Positions 45,838-55,659 are shown, numbered from the stretch's first letter. The stretch: 64,000 nucleotides of DNA from an uncultured Pseudomonadales bacterium (GCA_947503335.1 CANNCY010000005.1:62001-126000), one strand, 5' to 3'. Notes: generated from the letters alone by a model not told the origin. A program made the numbers and translations.

Positions 45838-47527
45838 GCTCGATGTAACTCACCAACAACTGAACACTTTTATTGCCTCGCCATTCATTAATGTCTGGCG
45901 AGTAAACTAGTGTCGCCATGGTTTGCGCACTAGGCCAAACATTCAGGTCGACATTAAAGCAGATCGCATCCACAATCATTTGCGAGTTTAACGGGCGTAC
46001 TCGCAACTTAAGATGATTGGTGCCTACGATACGTTGATCGACTAACTCAAATTGCCCATCAAAGGTAGGCGCAGGGCAACCCTGCCCCCAAGGCACTAGC
46101 GCATTTAACTGCTGAACGTCTGCAATCGACTGCATCGCTTGCTCTGCTAGCTCACCGTCAGTTTCTAGTGTTTGGCGCCAATCAAAATTAGGGCATTGCA
46201 TTGCAAACCCTTCTTGAAGCGCCCTATCTAAAGCATCTAACTGATCGCCGTTAAGCGACAAGCCTGCTGCCATTGCGTGACCGCCAAACTTAGTAATTAG
46301 GCCCTCATGAGTTGTGGCTGTGACGTCTAAAAGATCTCGAATATGAACACCCTCAATCGACCTCGCAGAGCCCTTCAACTCGCCCCCATCACCTGTTGGT
46401 GCAAACACAATCGTTGGCCGGTGATAACGTTCTTTAATACGCGAGGCAAGAATACCGATCACACCTTCATGAAAGCTTTCGTCATACAGGGTAATCACGC
46501 TAGGTAAATTAGTGAGATGCAAATCTTTAAGCAACGTATCGGCTTGAGCTTTCATATCGCGCTCAACCGACTTACGCGCTTCATTAAGGCTTACTAACTG
46601 CTCAGCAATAGATAATGCTTGCACTTTACTTGGCGAGGTTAAACAGCGAATACCAGTACTGATATCATCAAGACGACCCGCTGCGTTGATTTTTGGGCCA
46701 ACAGAAAACCCAATATCTCGACTAGTTAGGTCAGCTAGTACCTTACCTGACACCTGTATCAACGCTTCGATACCGGGGCGCACATGACCACTGCGAATAC
46801 GGCGAATACCCTGATCAACTAAGATACGGTTATTGCGATCTAACGGCACCACATCGGCCACCGTGCCCACGGCAACTAGATCTAAATAACTTGCCAACGC
46901 AATGTCACCTAACTGCTGTTCACGTAATGCTTTTCGCAACGCTATCAGCAAATAAAACATCACACCCACACCCGCAAGTGCCTTACTTTCAAAGGGGCAG
47001 CCAGGCTGGTTGGGATTAACGATTGCGCAAGCCTCGGGCAAGTGCTGCCCTGCTAAGTGATGGTCGGTTACAATTACATCAATACCTAATGAATTGGCAG
47101 CGGCAACACCTTCGATACTAGAGATACCGTTATCTACAGTGACGATCAGATCTGCATGTTGCTGTGCACACAAATCAACAATCGGTTCGGTTAGCCCATA
47201 ACCGTATTCAAAGCGATTGGGCACCAGATAATCGACGTTAGTAAAACCCGCTTCATTCAGTGCAAGAATCGCAAGCGACACACTAGTAGCACCATCGCAA
47301 TCAAAGTCGCCCACCACCACCACTCGCTGCTGCGATGCGCGCGCCTGCATTAAGCGATCGACCGCTTGATCTAACCCCTTTAGATTGGGTGGTAGAAGGT
47401 GTGCCAACGAGGTCTCTAAATCTACTTGGGTAAACCCTCGATTACGCAAAACGCCAGCAAGGCTGGCGTTTAGGTCGTCGAATGACTCTTTAGACAGCGC
47501 CGATCGACGCGAGATCACTGGGCTCAT
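45830..47527 (-). CDS. recJ: Single-stranded-DNA-specific exonuclease RecJ
   Basis: RecJ is a 5'-3' ssDNA exonuclease in recombination and mismatch repair. The 565-residue DHH-family enzyme has VVGDFDCDGATS (near residue 70), TVDNGISS, VTDHHLAG and the DHHA1 region GGHAMAAGL (near 420). The C-terminal OB-fold follows. ATG 47527 overlaps the thrC stop as ATGA. Confidence 0.96.
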   Translation of the reverse strand: MSPVISRRSALSKESFDDLNASLAGVLRNRGFTQVDLETSLAHLLPPNLKGLDQAVDRLMQARASQQRVVVVGDFDCDGATSVSLAILALNEAGFTNVDYLVPNRFEYGYGLTEPIVDLCAQQHADLIVTVDNGISSIEGVAAANSLGIDVIVTDHHLAGQHLPEACAIVNPNQPGCPFESKALAGVGVMFYLLIALRKALREQQLGDIALASYLDLVAVGTVADVVPLDRNNRILVDQGIRRIRSGHVRPGIEALIQVSGKVLADLTSRDIGFSVGPKINAAGRLDDISTGIRCLTSPSKVQALSIAEQLVSLNEARKSVERDMKAQADTLLKDLHLTNLPSVITLYDESFHEGVIGILASRIKERYHRPTIVFAPTGDGGELKGSARSIEGVHIRDLLDVTATTHEGLITKFGGHAMAAGLSLNGDQLDALDRALQEGFAMQCPNFDWRQTLETDGELAEQAMQSIADVQQLNALVPWGQGCPAPTFDGQFELVDQRIVGTNHLKLRVRPLNSQMIVDAICFNVDLNVWPSAQTMATLVYSPDINEWRGNKSVQLLVSYIEPS

Positions 47528-48912
47528 TTGCGCGCATTCTCGGCGACAAAATTGCGAACGGTATCGCCGTTATTGTCGAGCACCGTGTAACGCTCTTCGC
47601 GCTCTAACAGATCATTTAAGTGTACTGGTAATGTCGGGTGCGGCGCACCTGCGGCAACAATGGCATCACTAAACTTAGCCGGGTGCGCAGTACTCAAACA
47701 CACAACTGGTGAACTAGGTGCAACCTGCTCGGCAGCATCCACCCCAATCGCAGTGTGTGGGTCTAGCACATAACCGCTTTGCGCATACCAACGCTTGATC
47801 ACATCAACGGTTTGCTCATCATTTAAAGCACGGGCATCAAACTCGCCCTTTAGCGCCTGATGGATATCATCACCCAAAGCCACATCGCCGCCATTAAATT
47901 GCGCTTGAATATCGGCAACACGATCACCGTCACGACCGGCCAATAAATAAATCAGTCGCTCAAAGTTTGACGACACAACGATATCCATACTGGGCGACAT
48001 ACTGTGTTGCAACGGCTGCTTTTTAAGACTGCCGGTTTCGATACAACGCGCCAAGATATCGTTCGAGTTAGTCGCAACAATGAGGCGGTCAATAGACAAG
48101 CCCATTTGCTTGGCTACATAGCCTGCAAAGATATCGCCAAAATTACCGGTAGGCACCGAGAAACTAATCGCTTGCTGCGGGCCGCCTAAACGTAGCGCCG
48201 CATAAACGTAGTAGACCACCTGCGCCATGATGCGCGCCCAGTTGATCGAGTTTACGGCAACCAACGAGCGACCCTCGGGCAAGAAACTAGTGTCAGCAAA
48301 GCTTTCTTTAACGGTTTGTTGACAGTCATCAAAGTTGCCCTCTAACGCGATGTTGAATACGTTATCAGACAATACCGATGTCATCTGTTTGCGCTGTACT
48401 TCTGACACGCGATTGTGCGGGTGCAGAATGAAAATATCGAGCGCGTCGCAATGGCGACAGCCTTCGATGGCAGCACTACCGGTATCACCCGACGTCGCGC
48501 CCATGATCACAGCACGTTGGCCTTCACGCTCTAACAAATAGTTAAGCAATTGCCCTAAAAACTGCAGTGCAAAATCTTTAAATGCTAGCGTTGGGCCTTG
48601 AAACAATTCTAATACCCAAAGGTTTGAATCTAACTGAACCAAAGGGGCAACAGCAGGATGTCTAAACTGTGCGTAGGCACGATCGACAATACCCTTAAAG
48701 TCGTCTTCAGGAATGCTATCACCGATAAATTTACGCATTACTTCGAACGCCAAATCGGCATAGTCTAGCGAGCGCCAGCTTTCAAACTCGCCCTCAGTAA
48801 TCTTAGGGAACTCAGTAGGTAAATAAAGACCACCATCAGAGGCCAACCCTTTAAGTACTACTTCGTCAAAACGAAATTGCTTACCTTCGGTGCGAGTACT
48901 TTGATACAACAT
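47524..48912 (-). CDS. thrC: Threonine synthase
   Basis: This PLP enzyme converts O-phosphohomoserine to threonine. The 462-residue protein starts MLYQSTRTEGKQFRFDEVVL, and the PLP lysine is about K112 in GPTLAFKDFALQ. GATSGDTGSAAIEG near 140 forms the phosphate loop, as in the long gammaproteobacterial type. It follows hom by nine bases. Confidence 0.96.
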   Translation of the reverse strand: MLYQSTRTEGKQFRFDEVVLKGLASDGGLYLPTEFPKITEGEFESWRSLDYADLAFEVMRKFIGDSIPEDDFKGIVDRAYAQFRHPAVAPLVQLDSNLWVLELFQGPTLAFKDFALQFLGQLLNYLLEREGQRAVIMGATSGDTGSAAIEGCRHCDALDIFILHPHNRVSEVQRKQMTSVLSDNVFNIALEGNFDDCQQTVKESFADTSFLPEGRSLVAVNSINWARIMAQVVYYVYAALRLGGPQQAISFSVPTGNFGDIFAGYVAKQMGLSIDRLIVATNSNDILARCIETGSLKKQPLQHSMSPSMDIVVSSNFERLIYLLAGRDGDRVADIQAQFNGGDVALGDDIHQALKGEFDARALNDEQTVDVIKRWYAQSGYVLDPHTAIGVDAAEQVAPSSPVVCLSTAHPAKFSDAIVAAGAPHPTLPVHLNDLLEREERYTVLDNNGDTVRNFVAENARK

Positions 48913-48921
48913 TTTCTACCC

Positions 48922-50193
48922 TTAACCTGCGTTCTCTACACGAATCATTGCTACCGCGCCAACAGTGCCCTCGAATTGTTCAATCTGCTCAATGGCGTCT
49001 AGCATCGCTTGCTCATTGGTACGATTAGTAATGATCACTACGGGCACTTCTTCAGTATGTGGCGTGGCTTCTTTTTGAATCAAGGCTTCAACTGAAATGT
49101 CATAGCTAGACAAAATCTGTGTCACCTTACTCAACACGCCCGCATGATCTTTCGCCAATAGACGTAAGTAATACGCCGATTCGATACTGCCCTGAGGTAG
49201 CACTGATTGCGCCTTAACCGTAATAGGCTGCAGCACATTACCGCGAGCCAAATCTAATACATCTGCAACAACCGCTGATGCAGTTGGCGCACTACCAGCG
49301 CCAGGGCCAGAATATAGCGTTGGGCCAACAGCGCTGCCCTCAACCGCAACAGCGTTTAACACGCCATCAACTTTCGCGATTAGATTTTGTTCGGCAATCA
49401 GTGTGGGATGCACACGCAATTCGATGCCTTCATCGCGCTTGCGGGCAATACCCAAATGTTTAACACGATAGCCAAGATCGCGAGCATAATCTAAATCGGC
49501 AGGAGTGATTTGTGTAATACCCTGCGTATACATCTTGCTAAAATCTAACTCTAAACCAAAGGCCAAGTGAGCTAAGATCAATAACTTGTGGGCCGCATCA
49601 ATACCTTCTACGTCAAACGTTGGGTCAGCTTCTGCGTAACCCAATGCCTGCGCCTCGGCGAGTACATCGCCAAACTCGCGACCCTTTGATGCCATCTCAG
49701 TAAGAATAAAGTTACCGGTGCCGTTGATGATACCCTCTACCGAGGTGATGTCATTGGCAGCCAAACCTTCGGTTAGGGCTTTAATGATTGGGATACCACC
49801 GGCAACTGCCGCTTCAAAGCGGAGACTTACGCCGTTTGCTTGGGCTATTTCGAACAACTCGTTACCGCGCATGGCAATCAACGCTTTGTTCGCAGTAACG
49901 ACGTGCTTTTTGTTTTGCAGCGCCTTCGCTACTAAGTCGTAGGCAAGATCAGTACCGCCGATTACTTCGATAAGCAAATCGATGTCTTCATCGTTAACAA
50001 CGTCAAACAGATCTCGGCTTACTTTTATATTTGTAGTATCGCAGTTAGGATTGTCGCGACGCGCGCCAATATGAGCTAACTGTACTGATCGACCAGTTCG
50101 CTCTTGATACATCTGGGTGTGTTCATTGAACAGATTAACCACACCAGACCCAACTGTGCCTAAACCAACTAGGCCTACCTTAAAACTACTCAT
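48922..50193 (-). CDS. hom: Homoserine dehydrogenase
   Basis: Homoserine dehydrogenase reduces aspartate semialdehyde to homoserine for threonine and methionine synthesis. The 423-residue protein has an N-terminal Rossmann fold (VGLGTVGSGVV), the catalytic region (AAVAGGIPIIKALTEGL, GIINGTGNFIL) and a C-terminal ACT domain (YYLRLLAKDHAGVLSKV) for threonine feedback. It is monofunctional, with no aspartokinase fusion. ATG 50193 has AGGAG five bases upstream; the GTG at 50199 is too close to it. The dsbC-hom-thrC order is that of Pseudomonas. Confidence 0.96.
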   Translation of the reverse strand: MSSFKVGLVGLGTVGSGVVNLFNEHTQMYQERTGRSVQLAHIGARRDNPNCDTTNIKVSRDLFDVVNDEDIDLLIEVIGGTDLAYDLVAKALQNKKHVVTANKALIAMRGNELFEIAQANGVSLRFEAAVAGGIPIIKALTEGLAANDITSVEGIINGTGNFILTEMASKGREFGDVLAEAQALGYAEADPTFDVEGIDAAHKLLILAHLAFGLELDFSKMYTQGITQITPADLDYARDLGYRVKHLGIARKRDEGIELRVHPTLIAEQNLIAKVDGVLNAVAVEGSAVGPTLYSGPGAGSAPTASAVVADVLDLARGNVLQPITVKAQSVLPQGSIESAYYLRLLAKDHAGVLSKVTQILSSYDISVEALIQKEATPHTEEVPVVIITNRTNEQAMLDAIEQIEQFEGTVGAVAMIRVENAG

Positions 50194-50201
50194 TGTCACT
50201 C

Positions 50202-51005
50202 CTACTTGATACCACTCATTTCGGCAATTACATCGGGGGCTACTGCACCGGGTAGGCGCGTGCCGTCTGCCAAGAAGATCGCAGGGGTGCCTGTCACTCC
50301 TAATTGCATACCTAAACGGTATTGGTCTTGAACTGGATTATTGTCGCAGGTTGCCTCACCAAAACTTGTGATAGCACCGCTCTTTAAATCTTGTAATGTC
50401 GCTTTGCGATCGGCCTGGCACCACGCCCAAGACATCTTTGGCATTGAGTCTTGACCGATCACAGGAAACGCCAAGTAGCGCACCGTAATGCCTAGCTTGT
50501 TCATTTCGTCCATTCCTGCATGAAAGCGCTTGCAGTAGCCACAGTTTACGTCGGTAAATACCCAAACCGCGGTTTTCTCATCTTTTGCACTAAACGTAAT
50601 CATGTCTTCTTGAGGCACTTGCTTAAGCAATGCTACGCGCTTTGGCTTTTCTTTCTCATCTTGAACATCAACAAGCCCTGTTGCCCCAATACGAAACATC
50701 TTGCCCGTAAACAGATGTTGCCCATCTGCGGTCACATAGATAGTCACGTTCTGACCATTTGGAGCCTTAGCTATAACAGCTTTCATACCAGCTACACCGG
50801 TATCTGAAGCCGATAAATAATCATAGGCAGGTATACGGTGTTTCAGTAAGGCTAACAAACGATCATTGGGCAACGCTTCTGCTGCTAATACAGGCTCAAC
50901 ACTTGAGACTGCGTCAGAGTCGCTAGACGCTTCTGAACAGCCCACCAATAGAACTACTGACATCGCAGCAACTGTCATCAAAGACGATATTTTTGAGGCA
51001 AACAT
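50202..51005 (-). CDS. dsbC: DsbC-family thiol:disulfide isomerase, predicted lipoprotein
   Basis: DsbC corrects wrong disulfides in the periplasm. The 267-residue protein has an N-terminal DsbC dimerisation domain and a thioredoxin-fold domain. The active site is CGYC in FTDVNCGYCKRFH near residue 155, with a cis-proline loop TGTPAIF near 238. Two further cysteines (WAWC, EATCD) match the structural disulfide of DsbC. Unusually the N-terminus has a lipobox (LLVGC, Cys about 23) followed by Ser, predicting an outer-membrane-anchored form. It is transcribed after xerD and before hom. Confidence 0.93.
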   Translation of the reverse strand: MFASKISSLMTVAAMSVVLLVGCSEASSDSDAVSSVEPVLAAEALPNDRLLALLKHRIPAYDYLSASDTGVAGMKAVIAKAPNGQNVTIYVTADGQHLFTGKMFRIGATGLVDVQDEKEKPKRVALLKQVPQEDMITFSAKDEKTAVWVFTDVNCGYCKRFHAGMDEMNKLGITVRYLAFPVIGQDSMPKMSWAWCQADRKATLQDLKSGAITSFGEATCDNNPVQDQYRLGMQLGVTGTPAIFLADGTRLPGAVAPDVIAEMSGIK

Positions 51006-51069
51006 AGAATTTTTTAAATCGATTTAAATCAGCCTCAAAGACTACATCACAGAAGTGATGATTACTAGG

Positions 51070-51960
51070 CTAACCGCGAGGATGATGTTGCTGGTGTAAC
51101 TGTTCTAATCGCGCTTTAGCAACCTGCGTATAAATGGTGGTTGTAGAAAGGTCTGAATGCCCTAACAACACCTGCACAACACGAAGATCTGCCCCGTGAT
51201 TAAGCAGATGTGTAGCAAAGGCATGCCTCAAAGTATGCGGGCTCAAATGCTTGCGGATACCTGCCGCTTTCGCATGCAGTTTGATACGATGCCAGAACGT
51301 TTGCCTAGTCATCATCTGACCACGTGCACTAGGAAACAACACATCAGACACACGATCACCCAGCAACTGCCTGCGAGCCTGCTGCAAATAGCGATTTAAC
51401 CAGTCGACGGCCAAGTCACCCATTGGCACAAGGCGCTCTTTACCACCCTTACCCACCACTCTCACTACACCCTGGCGTAAGTTAAGATTGCCCATTTCAA
51501 GCGTGACTAGCTCGGTTACCCTTAGACCAGTGGCATACAACAACTCAAGCATCGTGCGATCACGAGCACCTAAGGCAGTTTGAGTATCAGGCGCATCTAG
51601 CAAAGACTCTACATCGGCCTCTGTAAGCGTGTCTGGAATTTTCTTTGGCAGCTTTGGATTAGTGACCATCGCCATTGGATCTTCATCAACTCGGCGCTCG
51701 CGCATTAAGTATTGGTACAATCCTCGCAAGGTAGACAGAGCCCGCGCTGTAGAGCGAGCACTACGCCCCTCTTGAAAACGATGGGCTAGATAGCCTTCAA
51801 CCGACGCTCGATCTGCACTTAATATCGATTCATTTTGCCCCTGCAACCAATCACTAAACTGCTTCAAGTCAGTTCGATAAGATGCCAGAGTATTATCACT
51901 TAACCCACGCTCTAACCACAGTGAGTCGGTGTAGGTTGTGATTAAGAGTGCATCAGACAA
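51070..51960 (-). CDS. xerD: Site-specific tyrosine recombinase XerD
   Basis: XerD and XerC resolve chromosome dimers at dif. The 296-residue product has the N-terminal SAM-like domain (LWLERGLSDNTLASYRTDL). Catalytic residues are the Arg in ATGLRVTELV, Lys in GKGGKERLVP, HTLRH, GHSDLSTT and Tyr in IYTQVAKARL near residue 275. The start is TTG 51960 because AGAGGG lies six bases upstream and the length then matches E. coli XerD (298). The longer frame to 52086 overlaps the Sco gene and is not coding. Confidence 0.95.
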   Translation of the reverse strand: MSDALLITTYTDSLWLERGLSDNTLASYRTDLKQFSDWLQGQNESILSADRASVEGYLAHRFQEGRSARSTARALSTLRGLYQYLMRERRVDEDPMAMVTNPKLPKKIPDTLTEADVESLLDAPDTQTALGARDRTMLELLYATGLRVTELVTLEMGNLNLRQGVVRVVGKGGKERLVPMGDLAVDWLNRYLQQARRQLLGDRVSDVLFPSARGQMMTRQTFWHRIKLHAKAAGIRKHLSPHTLRHAFATHLLNHGADLRVVQVLLGHSDLSTTTIYTQVAKARLEQLHQQHHPRG

Positions 51961-51970
51961 TATAAACCCT

Positions 51971-52564
51971 CTAATTGCGCGCAGCAGCGTAACGAATCGC
52001 GTCAGCGATCTGCTTAGGCTGAGTACCATGCGGCAGTATATAAACCAACTGCCCCTTTGCGTCGACGACGTAGGTTCTTGACGCATGCGTAACGCTTACC
52101 GCACCGGCATCATCTGCAGAGAAACTGTACGACATACCATAGGCTTGAGTCATGGCATGCAGTTGCCCTGTTGTACCCATCGCGCCAACAAACTCAGGGC
52201 CAAAACTTTGCGCATAAGCTTGCACTGACTCTGGAGTATCATTTACGGCATCAACGCTGACAAACAAAACGTTGACTCGCTCAGCTTCAACCATTGGCAA
52301 CGCCTGCTTAATCCAAGCAAGTGAGGCTGGGCAGATATCAGGGCAATGAGTAAAGCCAAAGTAGATTAAAAGCGGCTCGCCAGCAAAGTCTTGCAAAGAC
52401 ACCGTTTGATCTGGCATTGACAGTCTAAACTCGCCCCCAGCTGAGCCACCAATAGGAAGCGGCTTCACAACATTGCCATCAACCACTAACTCACCAGGCT
52501 TAGAGCAGGCTACTAACAACCCTAGACCTACCCCCAACAGACAACGTCGCCATAGATTATTCAT
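51971..52564 (-). CDS. Sco1/SenC-family copper chaperone lipoprotein
   Basis: This 197-residue lipoprotein (lipobox LLVAC near residue 20) has a thioredoxin-fold Sco domain. The copper-binding CPDIC motif is in FGFTHCPDICPASL near residue 84, and the distant histidine lies near 160 in VTHASRTYV. Sco proteins deliver copper to the CuA site of cytochrome c oxidase subunit II. ATG 52564 overlaps the stop of the PCuAC-like gene by one base (TAATG), so the two chaperones are coupled. No oxidase genes are in the window. Confidence 0.93.
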   Translation of the reverse strand: MNNLWRRCLLGVGLGLLVACSKPGELVVDGNVVKPLPIGGSAGGEFRLSMPDQTVSLQDFAGEPLLIYFGFTHCPDICPASLAWIKQALPMVEAERVNVLFVSVDAVNDTPESVQAYAQSFGPEFVGAMGTTGQLHAMTQAYGMSYSFSADDAGAVSVTHASRTYVVDAKGQLVYILPHGTQPKQIADAIRYAAARN

Positions 52565-52983
52565 TACGAACGAACCTTAAAGGTGATCAACTTACAGTTT
52601 TGACCATCAAAGCAAACATTGAGAGGCAGCTTCTGTGTACCTACTGGCACGCCTGTAAGCATGAGATGATAACTACCTGATTCGAAATGAACATGCTCAC
52701 CTGATTGCACAACCACTTGATCGATGGGGCGCATCATCATCAAACCCTCAGCATTCTTATACGACTCGTGCATCATTACTTTAATAGCGTCTTCAGTGGC
52801 GTGAACGCCACTCAACGTTACGTTCTGACCCGAAGGGTTATGAATATCAAAATAGCCGCCTATAACTGGGCGCCCTTCTACTGACTCTGTGATTACAGCA
52901 TTGGTGACATATGGGTTAGCAGGCTCGTCACTACACCCTACCAAAGAAAGTACGGCCATCGCCGCAAGAACACGTAAAAGCAT
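52564..52983 (-). CDS. PCu(A)C-type periplasmic copper chaperone, lipoprotein
   Basis: This 139-residue lipoprotein (lipobox LVGC near residue 17) of the DUF461/PCuAC family has the copper ligands arranged as MMHES...MMM and GSYHLML (His-Met and His-Met pairs). PCuAC loads copper into the CuA and CuB assembly pathway together with Sco. The family is recognised from ITFKVR-type ends and GGYFDIHNPSG. It is translationally coupled to the Sco gene downstream, followed by xerD, dsbC and hom. Confidence 0.93.
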   Translation of the reverse strand: MLLRVLAAMAVLSLVGCSDEPANPYVTNAVITESVEGRPVIGGYFDIHNPSGQNVTLSGVHATEDAIKVMMHESYKNAEGLMMMRPIDQVVVQSGEHVHFESGSYHLMLTGVPVGTQKLPLNVCFDGQNCKLITFKVRS

Positions 52984-53165
52984 ACTGAGTTAGATCCATT
53001 TTTATTATTAGTACAGCAGTCTAACTGATCGCGTATAAGTGCTCAAAAATATTTCTTCTACCTCAACAATGGCTCGATCTGCCGATGTACCAGGCCATCT
53101 ATCAGACTTTATTGCAGAAAGAGGTAGTGATTGATAAAACGCATGATTAAGGAGGCAAAACCAGT

Positions 53166-53648
53166 ATGCGACCCTACCTAAAAAAATCTGTGCTATTCAC
53201 TAGCTTAAGCATCTTAATCTGCTGCAATACGAACGCTGCAGACTTTAAACCCTTACTAACAGGTGAGCAGATTAAACTGTACGCTCAGAACAACCCACTA
53301 GTATTAAGCAACCAGTTTGCCATAGGCATGCATGAGGTTTTTATCTGCCCGCAACATCTAGACTTAAATCAATGCGCTACTGCCTTACTGCCCCACAACA
53401 AATACATTTTAGATTTAGCGAATCAAAGGTCACTCAAACTACGAAACGCCCCCGAGGCTGGAATAGAGCCGACATTCGACACCCTTGACCTTCTAGAACA
53501 AGAATATCTCACCGGGTATATGCACTATATCAATGATCGACTCACCGCAGCCCGAAAAGAAATAGACGATAAGTGCCGCGACGCCGAACATCAGGCGAAA
53601 AAAAAGGCCGCTTGCGCGGCCCTTTTTGAAAAGAAAACTGAGTATTAA
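53166..53648 (+). CDS. Unknown small secreted protein with four mature cysteines
   Basis: I do not recognise this family. The 160-residue product has a clear signal peptide (residues 1-24, ending NTNA before ADF). Its mature part has four cysteines (C61, C70, C137, C150), so two disulfides are plausible, and it is rich in Lys, Asp and Gln at the C-terminus. The start ATG 53166 follows a perfect AAGGAGG ten bases upstream. Residues 145-154 ([10 protein letters not shown]) are encoded by the opposing rplS terminator, and the stop overlaps rplS by four bases. It is divergent from the copper-chaperone genes. Confidence 0.7.
   Translation: MRPYLKKSVLFTSLSILICCNTNAADFKPLLTGEQIKLYAQNNPLVLSNQFAIGMHEVFICPQHLDLNQCATALLPHNKYILDLANQRSLKLRNAPEAGIEPTFDTLDLLEQEYLTGYMHYINDRLTAARKEIDDKCRDAEHQAKKKAACAALFEKKTEY
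53598..53627 (-). terminator. Intrinsic terminator of the rpsP-rimM-trmD-rplS operon
   Basis: A 6-bp GC-rich stem (GGCCGC / GCGGCC) with a 4-base loop is extended by A:T pairs and one bulge. On the minus strand it is followed by eight T. It lies 18 bases after the rplS stop, inside the coding sequence of the opposing secreted-protein gene. Confidence 0.92.
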
Positions 53649-53998
53649 CCCAACTTCTCTTTGATACGTGCAGACTTACCGCTACGCTCACGTAGGTAGT
53701 AAAGCTTAGCTTTACGTACGTCACCGCGACGCTTAACAGAGATGCTGTCTACTAGTGGGCTGTACGTCTGGAACGTACGCTCTACACCGATGCCGTGAGA
53801 GATCTTACGAACAGTAAATGCAGAGTTTAGGCCACGGTTACGCTTAGCGATAACCACACCTTCGTATGCCTGCAAACGCTCGCGAGAACCTTCTACAACA
53901 CGCACTTGAACTACAACGGTGTCACCCGGTGCAAATTCAGGCACTTCTTTAGACATCTGTTCAGCTTCTAAGCCGGCAATGATGCTGTTCTTGCTCAT
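53645..53998 (-). CDS. rplS: 50S ribosomal protein L19
   Basis: L19 lies at the subunit interface of the ribosome. The 117-residue protein has the family segments [41 protein letters not shown] and [13 protein letters not shown] 53998 is preceded by AGGAG. It is the last gene of the ribosomal protein operon and is followed by an intrinsic terminator. Confidence 0.98.
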   Translation of the reverse strand: MSKNSIIAGLEAEQMSKEVPEFAPGDTVVVQVRVVEGSRERLQAYEGVVIAKRNRGLNSAFTVRKISHGIGVERTFQTYSPLVDSISVKRRGDVRKAKLYYLRERSGKSARIKEKLG

Positions 53999-54024
53999 GA
54001 TGTGCTCCTATAAGTTTTAAAAAT

Positions 54025-54786
54025 TTAAATTTCGTTGTTGTCGATCTTTAGCAGGAGCTTTTGTTGCTCATCGCTCAACTGCAGCTGATCAAACAATTCA
54101 GGTCGGCGTTCGCGCGTTCGCTTTAGCGATTGTGCCATACGCCACCTGCGTATTTCTTCGTGATTACCGCTTAACAAAACTGCTGGCACCTTAGCGCCTT
54201 CTAGCACTTCGGGCCGCGTATAATGCGGGCAATCAAGCAAACCATTGGTAAAAGAGTCTTCTACCGCCGATTGTGCGTGACCCAATACACCTGGCACTAA
54301 TCGCGCCATCGTATCGATCAAAACCATGGCGGGTAATTCGCCACCACTGGTTATAAAATCTCCTATCGACCACTCTTCATCAACTAGCTGCTCAATTAAG
54401 CGCTCATCAATGCCTTCATAGCGGCCGGCAATCAAGACCAGCTTACTTGTCGCTAACGACTCGGCTGCTTGTTGTGTCCACTGCTTACCCTGAGGTGACA
54501 GATAGACCACTTTAGCACCTTCACCCAATTCATTACAGGCCGCTTCGATAGCTGCCTTTAACGGTGCTACCTTCATTACCATGCCGGGGCCACCACCAAA
54601 GGGGCGATCGTCGACAGTACGGTGCTTGTCTTCAGTATAGTCGCGTGGATTAATAGTTTGTAAATTTAAGCGCCCTTCACGAACACCTCTACCTACAACA
54701 CCATACTCGGTAATCGCATCGAACATTTCAGGAAACAGGGTAATCACCCGTATATCCAACAGTGGCTGACTATGGGGCTCGCCCAC
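54025..54786 (-). CDS. trmD: tRNA (guanine-N1)-methyltransferase TrmD
   Basis: TrmD makes m1G37 in tRNAs reading CNN codons, which prevents +1 frameshifts. The 253-residue SPOUT enzyme has [22 protein letters not shown], the knot region [27 protein letters not shown] and [15 protein letters not shown] (SAM pocket). Start GTG 54786 was chosen because GAGG lies eight bases upstream; GTG 54795 overlaps that site. The N-terminus is still about ten residues longer than in E. coli. The gene follows rimM by 70-80 bases. Confidence 0.95.
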   Translation of the reverse strand: MGEPHSQPLLDIRVITLFPEMFDAITEYGVVGRGVREGRLNLQTINPRDYTEDKHRTVDDRPFGGGPGMVMKVAPLKAAIEAACNELGEGAKVVYLSPQGKQWTQQAAESLATSKLVLIAGRYEGIDERLIEQLVDEEWSIGDFITSGGELPAMVLIDTMARLVPGVLGHAQSAVEDSFTNGLLDCPHYTRPEVLEGAKVPAVLLSGNHEEIRRWRMAQSLKRTRERRPELFDQLQLSDEQQKLLLKIDNNEI

Positions 54787-54865
54787 GTGAATCACCTCAA
54801 GCTCGTTGCTTTTACTTCGTTACACTATACCTCAGTACGCTACACCTAAAAGGTACCACTGAGTA

Positions 54866-55396
54866 TTAGTAATCTGGATCCCAATCGATCCGCACACAGC
54901 CCGTTTCAAGATCTACATAGGTCTCGAAATGATCAGGAACATAAGGAATCAAACGCTCTTGATCATCGATGCTGTCTGCAACTGGTTTCACGACGAATAC
55001 GTCATTGGCCCCAGTAGCCATCATTTTTTGCACCTCGCCCAACAGCTCGCCGTTTAGGGTAAAGACCTTAAGGCCTTCAAGCTGATGCCAGTAATACTCG
55101 CCTTCTTCAAGATCGGGTAGTACCGCACGATCAATAGCTATAGTTACCTGATGAATCAAGTCGGCCTGATCGCGGTTATCTACACCTTTTAACTGAGCGA
55201 CATAGCCTTTGCCATGCTGGCGCCAGTTAACTAGCTCGATCTCTTTTACCCCGTGCTTAGTCTTTAACAACCATGGGGTGTAGCTGAAGATATTATCAGC
55301 GGGTTCGGTATAAGAATGGATCTTCACCCATCCTTTAACGCCATAGCTAGTAGCTATGCGGCCCACATCGACCAAATTGGACTTCTTTTGGGCCAT
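54866..55396 (-). CDS. rimM: 16S rRNA processing protein RimM
   Basis: RimM assists 30S head maturation by binding S19. The 176-residue protein has the N-terminal RimM beta-barrel (VGRIATSYGVKGWVKIHSYTEP) and the C-terminal PRC-barrel domain (EYYWHQLEGLKVFTLNGELLGEV). The linker holds VDNRDQADLI. ATG 55396 begins MAQKKSNLVDVG. It lies 11 bases after rpsP. Confidence 0.96.
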   Translation of the reverse strand: MAQKKSNLVDVGRIATSYGVKGWVKIHSYTEPADNIFSYTPWLLKTKHGVKEIELVNWRQHGKGYVAQLKGVDNRDQADLIHQVTIAIDRAVLPDLEEGEYYWHQLEGLKVFTLNGELLGEVQKMMATGANDVFVVKPVADSIDDQERLIPYVPDHFETYVDLETGCVRIDWDPDY

Positions 55397-55407
55397 AATG
55401 CGACAGA

Positions 55408-55659
55408 TTAAGCTGCTGCTTTAGCGTTGTCTTTAAGTAGCTTGCGAACGCGATCAGTTGCCTGTGCGCCCTGGCCTAGCCAGTACTCAACACGCTCAAC
55501 ATCTACACGTAGACGCTCTTCTTGACCACGAGCAACTGGGTTAAAGAAACCAACACGCTCGATGAAACGGCCATCACGGCTATTGCGAACGTCAGTAACA
55601 GTCAAATGATAAAATGGGCGCTTCTTTGAGCCGCCACGAGCCAAACGAATGGTTACCAT
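55408..55659 (-). CDS. rpsP: 30S ribosomal protein S16
   Basis: S16 is an early-assembly small-subunit protein. The 83-residue product begins [19 protein letters not shown], the standard family start, with AGGAAG upstream of ATG 55659; the longer frame to 55710 lies in the leader. It heads the rpsP-rimM-trmD-rplS operon and has a good promoter about 97 bases upstream. Confidence 0.98.
   Translation of the reverse strand: MVTIRLARGGSKKRPFYHLTVTDVRNSRDGRFIERVGFFNPVARGQEERLRVDVERVEYWLGQGAQATDRVRKLLKDNAKAAA

Noticed and set aside
51961-52086. N-terminal extension of XerD to 52086
   Set aside because: It overlaps the Sco gene, has no family match, and TTG 51960 has a good ribosome-binding site.
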